From the NCBI GenBank assembly GCA_030272155.1, contig CP126192.1, positions 4,808,501 to 4,872,500 of the forward strand: 64,000 nt of DNA, in the 5' to 3' direction. The notes under the pieces are model-generated. The model ran no database searches and was not told where the DNA came from. It saw only the letters and a list, made by a program, of their open reading frames with translations. Below are positions 54,876 through 64,000 of this stretch, piece by piece. Numbering within the stretch: position 1 is the first letter of the stretch; every line of letters starts with the position of its first letter. The translations under genes and the position numbers were made by a program. Origin of the DNA: Tetradesmus obliquus. Its lineage: Eukaryota; Chlorophyta; Chlorophyceae; Sphaeropleales; Scenedesmaceae.

Positions 54876-57800
54876 ATCGTTCCCTCCCAGGTGCATCGGC
54901 TACCAGTTTTTTGACCTGGCCACCAACCACATGGGCAGGCGCAGCTTCTTCACTACCACTGACGAGGAGCAGTGGCTGCTTATACGCAAGGGCACAGCAC
55001 AGGCCTTCTCACAGGCCAACATCAGGTGAGAGCAAAGCGGCTGCTTGCAGCCATGCACAGCAGCGGCAGCGTCAATTGATGTTGCAACAATGTAAGGCAT
55101 GCACGTGCAAGCTTGCAGCGCTTCTGCAGCTGACACGGCAGGTCAGCAAGCCCAGCATGTCTTGAATCAAAGCCCAAGGCACTGCTGCATGCATTTACAG
55201 CCTGGGTCAGGCAGGACCGTGCGTGTCGGCAGCATGTTGCCGACTCTGCCTCGCGCTTGCACCTGCGTTGCTGCAGGCGCTACTTCACGTGTGCGCTGAA
55301 GCACGCGCAGGAGCTGGCTGATCAGGTCAAGATCACAGCAGCCACCAGCAGGGCGGGCTGCGTGGAGATGCAGGAGCAGGTGCGCCGCTGCCAGCACAGT
55401 TGCTCCATCCAAGGGCTCGCCTGCCTTAGCTCGCCTGTTCTGGCTTGCCTGTTCTAGCTCGCCAGTTGCACCACAAGGCCCCCAGCAAATTCAGCATGTT
55501 TTGGCTGCGACCTGCAGTGCATGCTGGTTGCACGCCTGTGCTGTACTCAATCAACTACACAGCACCACTGCTGCTCGCTCACCTACACGCAATGCGCACC
55601 CGCCGCAGGTGGAGATGATGATGCTTGACGTGTTGCTTGAGGGCCTGTTCTTCAGGCCTGGATCCTTGCTTTGATCTCCAAATCCAAAACTAACAACTGC
55701 TGCACACACGCACTCGCCGCAGGTGGAGATGATGCTGCTTGATGTGTTCCTGGAGGGTCTGTTTGAGGTTGACCTGCGGCGCGTGAACAGCGAGGACATC
55801 AGCCACGCCATGAACACGGTGCTGCTGGAGGCCAACGAGCGCATCAAGTTCCCGCTGCGCAAGATGTTCGTCAACCTGGTCAGCCCGCGGGTGAGCAGGG
55901 TTTTACTACTTGAGCATCGTTTTTATGTGCTGGCATGTTGTGCATTGCATCAAGTTCACGCTGCGCAAGATGTTCGTCAACCTGGTCAGCCCACGGGTAA
56001 GCAATTGAGTGTTTTCAAGCCGTGCAGCTTGCATTGCGGTCTGCTTCACGTATTGGTGTTGCCGTTTGAGCAGTGCTGCAGGACAGTCTTGTATGGCTCT
56101 GCAGCTGGCAGCCATGGTCAGCCAGTGAGTAAACACAGCACATGCTGTTGTAAGCAGCAGTTGTGTGCTTATTCGAAGGAAACACAACATCACGGCTGGG
56201 TTTGCCCAATTCGTTGCTGTAGTTTCACTGGCAGATTGGCTCTCTGTTGTGTAGCACATTAAATTGTAGGACTTGCACAGCCTTGAGTTCCGGCGTGCAA
56301 CTTGAAGGCCAAATAATAGGCTAGTCAGATGAGCCAAGACCATCCTAATTGCAATAATGGAAAGGCATGGCAGCACTCTAGCAGGTATTGCTGTAGGAAA
56401 GAGTGATGCATTGCAGGCTCTGCTGCTGCATGCCCTGCTCTGGCCTCGGCAGTTCATGGCGTGCAGCAGCAGAGCCTGCAATGCTGGTGGCGTGGCTGTC
56501 TATACTACAAACCAACAACTAAGTTAAGACCAGCTGCACACCTCAAGTCCCAGCATCACCGGCACTTTTCAACCTATCTGCTGCACCTGCCACTATCAAT
56601 CAAAGCTCTTGCTGCACTGTCCCTGAGAAACTTCGATCGCCCTGCAGTGGTCGTACAAGGGGTGGCAGGCACAGCACGCGCTGGGCGGGCTGTATGAGCG
56701 CATCTTCAACACCAGGCCGCACTGCAACTGACTTGATCTGCTGCACTGATCCATTCGCTGCGTTGTTGCATTGCAGTGGTCATACAAGGTGTGGTCGGCG
56801 CAGCACGTGCTGGGTGGGCTGTACGAGCGCATCTTCAACACCATGCGGGCCCGGGGGGTGCCGCCTGAGGATGAGACGGTGCTGTGGGCCTGCCTGGCGC
56901 GGCTCAAGGACCCGGCCACAGGTGCGTATGCAGCTGGATTGCACGCTATGTCAAGACCCACCTTTTTCAAACACACCGATCGGCACTTACAGGTGTTGAA
57001 TTTCAGATTCTGCTGTATGTGCGCATACACGCATACACATGAGTGCCCTACAGCTAGTTAATCCCGCCCTGCCCTGCGCTGCGTCACCTGTCGCCTGCAG
57101 GCAAGCCGCTGACCAAGGCGCAGCTGCTGCCAGAGATCGGCGCCTTCATCCTGGCAGGCTTCGACACATCAAGCCACACCATCGCCTGGTGCCTGTGAGT
57201 GGCGTAGGATGCAGCAGCACGCTATGCATGCGGTTGCAGTGCGCTGAACGGCAGACACTGTCGCTGCGCTGAATATGTGCTGCCAGTACAGTTGGTTTTA
57301 CCACAAAGACACAGGCCAAATTAGCAGCGTGTACAAGCGGTCAAAAGCTGAAGTGCTGCTGCTGCTGCTGCTGCTGCCACATGGCCTTGCTGCTGCTGCT
57401 CCTCCTCCTGCTGCAGCTTCAACGTTGCGGCGCACCCTGAGGTGCAGCGCCGCATTAAGAGCGAGCTCAGCGCAACGGGGCTGCTGCACGCGGGGCAGGT
57501 GAGATGCATGCATGCGGCTGCTTGGCACAGGTGTCCGCACATGCCGTTAAGTGTGCACGCAGCGCATCTGGTGCAACAATGTGTGAGGTTGGCTGCTGAG
57601 ATACCAGTAACAGCTTGCAGAGCATGCACAAGGTCATGATTAATCAGAGGCTATGTATTCAGTTGCGTTCTTGCTGGCACCAGTCCGGCACATTTGCCGC
57701 GCTTTGGAGTTTCAAAGCTGTATGCTCTTTGCGCAATGATACAACTCCACCTTGCACCATGCGCTGCGCCACACACCGCAACATGCAGGGCAACTGCGTG

Positions 57801-59463
57801 ACGCCGCGCCAGCTGTCCTATGAGGACCTGCCGCGCCTGCCCTACCTCAATGCAGTCATTGATGAGACCATGCGCATGTACCCAGTGGCCGCAACAGGCA
57901 GCGTGAGGTGAGTGGTGTTGCGGAAATTGTGTTGTGTGTGCGTCAGTGTACAGGATGCAGCACCACAGCAAGAATTGCGTGTGGTAGCATGCCGCTGCTA
58001 TGAAGCAGGCATTGAATTGTGGAGTGTGTCGCAATGTGCATGGCGCTCATTTGGCTTACATCGCCTGCGACCGCCCTGCGCTGCTAATGCAAAAGCCATG
58101 CGCTAGCCCAATGTGCTACCGGTGCATGTGTAGTCTAGCGGCAATGATCGTGTACAACCGGTTCTGACACCCCATTTGTACTCTATTGCTGCCACCACAC
58201 GGCTGCACATCACAGGGAGACGACTGCTCCCACTCAGATCGGCCCCTACAAGGTGCCTGAGGGCATCGTGGTGTGGCCCATGATCTACGCGCTGCAGAAC
58301 AGCACACACAACTGGGAGGAGCCAGAGAAGTTCAAGCCGGTGAGACGGCTGGAAGTTGGCCGCAGCTTGCGGTGCTGTCTTTGATATTGTATTGCGGATC
58401 AACATTTGGCCAATGCTTTGTATGTACAGTGTGCTTCAAGGAGGTCAGGATGGTGGTGGCAGATGCGCATGGAATGCAAGCACCTGTGTGTACTTCAGCA
58501 CTGCCGCTGCAGTCTGCAGATCACTCCTCACACTTTGTTTTGCACTTTTCACTTGCAGGAGCGCTGGCTGGACAACAGGGACTGCGCGTACGCTACCACC
58601 AGCAGCAGCAATGGCAGCAGCAGTCCCACTGGCAGCAGTAGCAGCAGCAGCAGCAACAGCCCCTTTGGCAGCGAGGCAGGCAGCCCCAGGGCTGGCGCTG
58701 CTGATGCCGCTGCTGGGCCTGCTGCTGGTGCTGGCTCTGCTGCTGATGCGCGGCGGGCGCGGCGCTTTGCGCCCTTCTCAGATGGCCTCAAGAACTGCTT
58801 GGGCCAGGTGAGAGGATGTGGGATTGCTGCCTCTTCAAATTGCCCGAGTGCAGCTTGAGCAGCTTACAGCCACGGCACAGCAGAAACAACAGTGTTGTTG
58901 GGCTGTGCAAAGTGCTGGAGGCTAGCACTGCTAAGAGGCTGTAGGTCCAGGGCCGCCTTGCAATTGCTCGTCATCAGCACGACTGTACAGCACAGTTGCT
59001 GACGCGTAATGCACCGCCTGCCGGCTCTGCTGAGCTCGCCTGCGTCCTTCCTGCCCATATCACCTTTGTGATGAGTGTGGCCCGTCGCCTTGCAAACAAT
59101 GCACTCCCATTTACTCACACTTGCTGCTGACACCTGCTGCTGCTGCTGCTGCTGCTGCTGCTTCTGTCATCACCGCAGGCGCTGGGCATCATGGAGGTGC
59201 GCACCGTGCTGGCCGTGCTGCTGGGCCGATTCTGGTTCGACCTCGCACCCTCCATGGGCAAGCCCGAGACAGTGCGGCGCAACCAGCAGATTGCACTCAC
59301 CCTCAAGATGAAAGAAGGCCTCAGCCTAGTGGCAAAGCCACACAGCAGCGGGAAGGAGGCGCAGCAGGGTGAGGGTGCTGTGGCAAAGGCCACGAGGGCT
59401 GCGAGTGGGGTGTGGGGCAGGGCAGCAGCGCTGGCAGCGGCTCCGTCTGGGCCCCTGAACTAG
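53145..59463 (+). CDS. Cytochrome P450 monooxygenase
   Basis: Twelve exons close in phase to 597 residues from the ATG at 53145: 53145-53262, 54385-54556, 54891-55025, 55277-55379, 55723-55890, 56777-56921, 57101-57194, 57417-57498, 57789-57907, 58216-58339, 58559-58807, 59179-59463. The Pro-rich hinge IPGPPGY follows a short N-terminus. ALEWANKYGGICRFSLGG and HIVLVSDPALVQTLL are the beta-1 region. AFILAGFDTSSHTIAW is the I-helix oxygen-binding motif, VIDETMRMYP the ExxR helix, and EEPEKFKPERW the meander. RFAPFSDGLKNCLGQALG is the haem loop with its Cys, carrying Lys where Arg is usual. About 55 Ser/Gly/Ala-rich residues are inserted just before the haem loop. The subfamily and substrate cannot be told. 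No clear membrane anchor lies in this model, so a 5' exon (see 52522) may be missing. Several exon edges are copied in its introns. Confidence 0.9.
54842..54876 (+). repeat. (CTG)n tract before P450 exon 3
   Basis: About eleven CTG units end 14 bases before the CCCAG acceptor at 54890. It is placed like the CTG runs before other acceptors in this window. Confidence 0.8.
55609..55650 (+). repeat. Duplicate of P450 exon 5 start with acceptor
   Basis: 'gtggagatgatg(a/c)tgcttga(c/t)gtgtt' and its CGCCGCAG acceptor repeat the exon start at 55723 with about five changes over 42 bases, 114 bases upstream in the same intron. Confidence 0.88.
55947..56001 (+). repeat. Duplicate of P450 exon 5 end with donor
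   Basis: It repeats about 55842-55896 (exon end encoding IKFPLRKMFVNLVSPR and its donor). The donor changes from GTGAGC to GTAAGC, a better consensus. It lies about 105 bases downstream. Confidence 0.9.
56408..56484 (+). repeat. Hairpin with 23-bp perfect stem in P450 intron
   Basis: Arm 56408-56430 (starting GCATTGCAGGCTCTGC) is exactly complementary to 56462-56484, with a 31-base loop whose ends (ATGCC and GGCGT) extend pairing. Size and pairing resemble a plant or algal miRNA precursor or a small foldback element. No expression evidence is available here. Confidence 0.8.
56648..56713 (+). repeat. Duplicate of P450 exon 6 start with acceptor
   Basis: Bases encoding WSYKVWSAQHVLGGLYERIF and the preceding GCAG repeat the exon start at 56777 with about ten changes over 66 bases. 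The copy reads WSYKGWQAQHALGGLYERIF, so it keeps the frame and most residues. Confidence 0.9.
57352..57376 (+). repeat. CTG tract before P450 exon 8
   Basis: A short CTG run and a second CTG/CTC-rich run fill the last 65 bases of the intron up to the CTGCAG acceptor at 57416. Confidence 0.6.
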
Positions 59464-61582
59464 GCAGGGTTAAGTGCAGGAGGCCCCTGCAGGTGCTGTC
59501 GCCAGCTGGCAGTTGGGCAAGGGAAGACGGGTGCAGCGGCACTGTGGCACAAAGGTTCCTGCTCCTGGGGCCTGTTGAGTGATTTGCGGCCAGCTTGTGT
59601 GTATGCAGCATGGTATGGTGGTTGGGCAGGAGGAGCCCACAGAGTGTACTTCCAGTAGTTGGTTGACTGGGAGTGCCGCAGGTGGTGTTGTTGGTATGGA
59701 GCAGTTGACTTATGTGCAGGTAGGGATCAGCGTTGTTGTACGGGCTGCCAACAGCCCTAATCTTTTAGCTGGCAGAGTTGTTGACTCAGCAGTTGAAGCG
59801 TGTGCATGCATGTTGGCATCAAGCTCTGCTGTTGCTTGTTGTTGAGAGTGTGGAGGTATGAAGTTGTGTGACAGAGTGCTACAAAAACTGCAGTGGCAAA
59901 AAGACTGCAGCCGAGCTGCAAGGCCACAGCCACTGGTGTGCCAGCAAGGCACAGTCTGCAGGAGCTGGCTGCATGCAGCAGGGCTGTGGCTGATGCCTGA
60001 TTCATTCGTGAAGGCCAATCCATCAGCCCTGGCTGCACTGTGTTGCACAGAACAAGGAGTTGCAGTCTGTGGGACCGGCAAAATGTCCGCATGCAGACAG
60101 CAGTTCTGCGTTGAGCAAAGGTCGGCTGCAGCAGTGGTGATTGTGTGGGTGTGGATCTGCCGCCGCAGCAGCAGCAAGTTCTACACCTGCAGCTGCTGCG
60201 TGGCCATCAGTGTGTGATCAGTGCTTATCAAGTGTGCGCAAACGATTCAAGTACAGCAAGCGGGTGTGCATCGCCACTGGCGGAAAGAGAAATCCAACAG
60301 CAGGCTGGCAGCTGCTATGTATACTAGTAGTTGGACCTGGCCGCTGCCTGGTGATGTCACTTGCTAGCAGTTTCTATACTCTCGTTTGCGCGTCTGCTCT
60401 GCAGCATTTGTGCGCTGGTCAGTGGAGTACCTCCAGTGCCGCTGCATGATTAGTTGAGGGCTGTTGTTGATTGTATGGCCGCTGCTGACGCATGGGAGGT
60501 ATGTTACTTACGTTCCCTACTTCGTCCTGCAAGCAGCAATGCTTGTCTGCCCAGCAACCTTGCCCTGCAATGCACAGGTATCACAACTGCTCTGCATTGC
60601 ACCAGCTGGGCTTGCTGGCCTTGAGGCCAGTGCTTGTTATCTGCGAGGATAGCTTGCTGTGGCATCCTGCACCCTGCTGACTGCCTCAAGTGTGGTGGCG
60701 CCAGCATGCAACAGCGTAACACCACCAGTAACGGTTACGCTGTGCACTATGTTATTATTGGTTTGCCAGTCAAGGGCTGAACCGGTGTCGAGCTGATCGC
60801 ACCGTAGTTTGCTATCACGTTTCTGTCCTGTGTCAGTGCTGCGCTTGAAGGTGTCGAGATAGGCTGTAAGCATCCAGCCGCTGATGGATTGCAACTCATC
60901 AAGTTGACACCAGGTGCATCCATGGTCTGGAGCTTACTGCGTAGCATGCCTTCAATGTAATGGTACGCCGTAAATCAGGCTGCATGGTCAGCTGGCGCCT
61001 GTGCACAATTTATCTGCACTTGCTGGCGTCATCACCATTGGTGCCGCATTCATTGCATTTGCAAAGTTTGCAAGGGCAGCTGCAGCAACCGTTGCCAGGG
61101 CCTGGCTGATTCAAATGCAGCCGCGAGTGAGCAGCAGCAGGCATACGTTTGAATGAACAGAATAAGATTGTGTATTTTAATATGTAACATGCTCTGGTCA
61201 TCCTGACCGCGACTCTACTGTGGTGCAACAGCTCGAGTCATTGGATGCAGGTCAACCAGGACTGCCCTCAGGGGCGCGTCGCTGGTTGCACGCACTGTTC
61301 CGCATTGAGGGCCGCAACAGCCTACACAGCCAAAACTCACACAACAAATGTGTTTTCGAGGGCTGTGCTGGCGCAGATCGGTGCAGGACTCGATTTCTCG
61401 ACATGCAGGGTGGTTTAACAAGGACGAGGACGGCGGGGTCAGATCGGAGCATACTGCATGACGCAAGAGTTGATGCAGCAAACAGCTTGTTAAAAAAACA
61501 CGCTTTCAATTGATCCATTGGCAATGCGCCAGACCTGAGAAGACTTTGCTGCTGATAGCGTTTACATAGCAGGGTAGCCAGG
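59464..61582. other. 2.1-kb region with no supported gene
   Basis: P450 3' flank, then sequence with many short open frames on both strands but no domain, exon chain or repeat of note. A small inverted repeat (ACAGCGTAAC with its complement) lies near 60711-60746. Confidence 0.4.
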
Positions 61583-62974
61583 ATGGTGTGTATAACAAGT
61601 AGAACTAGCTTAATTAAATCTTAGTGGTGACCCGGGACGCGCACGGTATGACACACGGACTGCTGCTGCACTGCAGGATGAGGAGCCCCCCGTCTTCCTG
61701 GCGTATCAGCCGTACAAGGGGCCAGCATCTATTCCTCACGTTCCCGGAGACTTCTTTGGGGCGTTCTTCCTAGCCACAAACGTAAGGGACCCGCAGTGCT
61801 CGACTTTGCTGCTGCTGCTGCTGTAGTGCTGGGGAAGACGGCATAGCCAACACGTACTGACCCTGCTTTCATGCTGTTGGTGCTGCAGACGGCACTGCTG
61901 TGCCACATGTTTCCTGGCAAGGTGTGGGGCAGCGAGCTCAGGGCGCGCAAGTACGAGTGAGTGCCACAGCAGCCAAGGCAGCGTAGCAGCGGCGGCATTC
62001 ATCGCGTAGTGTGTACATTGGCACTCCTGCCCGAGCCTTGCTGCCCTTAAATGCTATGCTAGCTAAGCCACGCTATGCGTTATTGCTGCCGCAACAAGTG
62101 CAGCAGCAAGTGTGAGTTGCGCAGCTATACTCATCTGCTGCCTTGTGGATATTGTTTGCTGCTGCTGCAGCCCTGACTACATTGCCAGCTGCGTGAACGA
62201 GGCAGCGCAGCGCAGGGACGCGCTGAGGGGGCAGCAGCCACGCACCTGGCTGGTGAGCTGGCAGCAGAGGGGGCTGAGGGGGCAGCAGCAGCAGAGCGCT
62301 GCGCAGTTCAGTATCAGCAGTGTCGTCTGTCAGGCAGTTGCTGTGCTGGTGCTGTGTTGTCTGGGGATGCTGTGCAGGTAGCAGCCGCAAATCCTGTCGC
62401 CAAGTTTGGAGTGTTAGAATGTGCAGATATTGCAACGCAACAGGTGTGTGCCAGCCTGCTGATTGTTGAAGGGTTTCAGCGACGCGCTCAAGAATTTGAG
62501 ATTGACGACTTTGCTTCGACTGCTGTTGCCTGCTGCTGTGCTGCAGGTTGGTGGCGGCCCCCGCAATGTGACAGACAGCTGGGAGCACATGTGGTGGGAC
62601 CACCTGCACTGGAAGAGGTGCGAGGATGACGCAGAGGGCAGCAGCCTGCTGTCTGCGTCGGCGGTGGTAGCCATAGCTGTAGATGCAATGCAGCAGCAGC
62701 ACTGCGTTGGGGTTCGTGCCTGATCATCTCAGAAGGATGCTGCGCCTGAGCGGTGCAAGGAAGGGCCGCACAGGAGCAGCGCATGCCTGCTGCTGCTGCT
62801 GCTTCGTTGCAGTGCATCAACAACAGGTTCAATGCAGTGCATTGTCAAAACTATACAGCCGCATCATTCAGTTGAGGCATGCCCGTGTGTGCTGTGTGTG
62901 TGCTGTGCTGCTGCTGCAGGTGGAAGATTCCCCGCACTGGCCCTGCCTTCCCGCAGGACATGTACTGGCAGTAA
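61583..62974 (+). CDS. Unrecognised small Trp-rich protein, 127 residues
   Basis: Exons 61677-61781, 61889-61956, 62171-62252, 62547-62617 and 62920-62974 close in phase and end in TAA. They encode DEEPPVFLAYQPYKGP at the start, then VPGDFFGAFFLATNTALL, FPGKVWGSELRARKYEDPDY, and WEHMWWDHLHWKRWKIPRTG near the end. No in-frame ATG lies in the first of these exons. The only phase-0 candidate seen upstream is an ATG at 61583-61585 immediately followed by a GTGTGT donor, which would make the Met codon an exon of its own. I do not recognise the family. The aromatic, basic C-terminus and short length resemble accessory subunits of mitochondrial membrane complexes, but that is a guess. One segment (about residues 22-45) may be a weak membrane helix. 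Confidence 0.65.
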
Positions 62975-63079
62975 CCTGCTGCTCACCCTGGCAGCAGCAG
63001 CAGCAGCAGCTGCAGCTGCAGCGACCACGGCAGCAGCTGCAGCAGGCAGCCTTTTGTTTGGAGTGCTGGCGGCCCGGGC

Positions 63080-63124
<45 letters not shown>

Positions 63125-64000
63125 CTCGCTTGGCCTGCACTGCAGCGAACTGCTATCGCGCTGTACAGCACTCTGCCTTTCCTATATGTTAGCTTTGGCT
63201 CAGCTGTTCTGACAGCATGGAGGATGTGTTGATGGACAACGGACACCTGCTCAGCAGTAGCTGAGGGGAGCCTGGTTGCTGGCAATGGCTGCACCTTGCT
63301 CCCCCAAAGCTGGTGGGCTGTGCAGCAAGCAGCATCCCGTCATCTCTTTTCTGTTTGAGCAGGCTGTGCTGGTTTGCAGATGTTAGTTGGTGGTGGCCGC
63401 GGCACCAGCAGCAGCTGCCAGTTAGATGGCCATCTCCATGGGTGATGCTGTTGTCAGCACAGCAATGCCGTGAGGAGGTGTGCTTCAACCATAAACAGCT
63501 TTGGATGTTATGCACAGGTGGGTGCGCGGAGCGTTCCTGGCCATAATCAGTCTTGTTGTGAGGACTGAGGGCACACGGTGGCGCCTACAGCAGCAGGGGC
63601 GCCACTCGCTTTCCATTCTTATGTTATGTTGCGTGTTTGCTTCAGGCTTGATGCTTTGCATGCTCGAACGGCCCGGGACGGCAGAATCTGTTGCTGCAGA
63701 AGGATGAGTCGTGTGCACAGGTGTGCCTGTCCAAATGGCTCATTTGGAGTCGATGTGGTTTGAGCTGCTGGCGCTGGTGCCCTGCTCGGCGCGTTTGGGC
63801 TTTTGATCCACCAAGTTGCAAGTGCGTTTGGCACACCCAGCGGCTTGCCGAATCTAGTAGATATGGTAACAGTCACTCAGTCTGTAACTCTTTATACTCA
63901 GGTTGGATCACAAGTCAGTGCTGGTCTGCTTGGTTACAAGGCTGGCTTCTAACCACAATGCAGGTCCATCACCATCACATGTATGCTTGCACGAGCAACC
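62975..64000. other. 3' flank of last gene, no further gene seen
   Basis: Includes a (CAG)n tract and CAG-rich sequence up to about 63125. A TGTAA lies near 63883. No exon chain is evident up to the window end. Confidence 0.4.
63079..63122 (+). repeat. (CAG)n microsatellite downstream of last gene
   Basis: About 14 CAG units lie about 105 bases past the stop codon, probably in the 3' UTR. Confidence 0.9.

Noticed and set aside
59710..60217. Frames of 119-155 residues after the P450
   Set aside because: There is no family likeness, no introns joining them, and antisense frames of similar length exist over the same bases.
1..64000. A transposon, virus or prokaryotic island in the window
   Set aside because: No transposase, reverse transcriptase, integrase, capsid or long terminal repeats were recognised, and all recognised genes are intron-rich nuclear genes.

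Overview
The window reads as nuclear DNA of a green alga, most likely a chlorophycean (Scenedesmus/Tetradesmus-like; the genus is inference). Every recognisable gene is split into short exons joined by GT-AG introns that usually end in CTGCAG or CGCAG. CAG/CTG triplet tracts are everywhere, several 3' flanks carry the chlorophycean TGTAA polyadenylation motif, and the products are eukaryotic, several of them plant-like: plastid APS reductase, gamma-carbonic anhydrase, beta-adaptin, a YTH protein and a purple-acid-phosphatase relative. Gene models were built by hand from reading frames, GT/AG sites and codon phase. Where exon coordinates are given, the phases close exactly.

Layout. 0.2-1.5 kb: unrecognised Ala/Ser-rich protein (+). 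3.2-4.6 kb: CoA-binding-domain protein (+). 4.6-7.6 kb: no gene seen. 7.6-15.6 kb, all minus strand: a small DCC/DUF393 protein, a tandem-CBS protein, and a TPR plus 2OG-Fe(II) oxygenase fusion. 16.1-21.6 kb: YTH (m6A reader) protein (+), divergent from the oxygenase. 22.8-25.6 kb: APS reductase (-), divergent from a gamma-carbonic-anhydrase-like protein (+, 26.0-28.1 kb). 29.1-33.5 kb: catalytically degenerate purple-acid-phosphatase-like protein with a long Ala/Gln/Pro tail (+). 33.9-36.4 kb: glucose-6-phosphate 1-epimerase (+). 36.6-39.5 kb: TrmJ/SpoU-type RNA methyltransferase (+). 39.9-48.1 kb: 17-exon beta-adaptin (+). 49.3-52.2 kb: hemerythrin-type HHE protein (-), divergent from a cytochrome P450 (+, 53.1-59.5 kb, N-terminus uncertain). 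61.6-63.0 kb: small unrecognised Trp-rich protein (+).

The genes do not form one pathway; they look like ordinary housekeeping neighbours. Sulfate assimilation (APR), mitochondrial complex I (gamma-CA family), vesicle traffic (beta-adaptin), RNA modification (YTH, TrmJ-like) and sugar-phosphate metabolism (epimerase) are all represented.

The most unusual signal is structural. In at least five genes the edge of an exon, together with its splice site, is repeated as a decayed copy 65-220 bp away inside the adjoining intron ('exon echoes'). The extreme case is an array of five decoy copies of one beta-adaptin exon start, all with good CGCAG acceptors, placed before the true exon, which itself has a poor AAAG acceptor. 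A long imperfect foldback lies just upstream. A 23-bp perfect-stem hairpin lies in a P450 intron.
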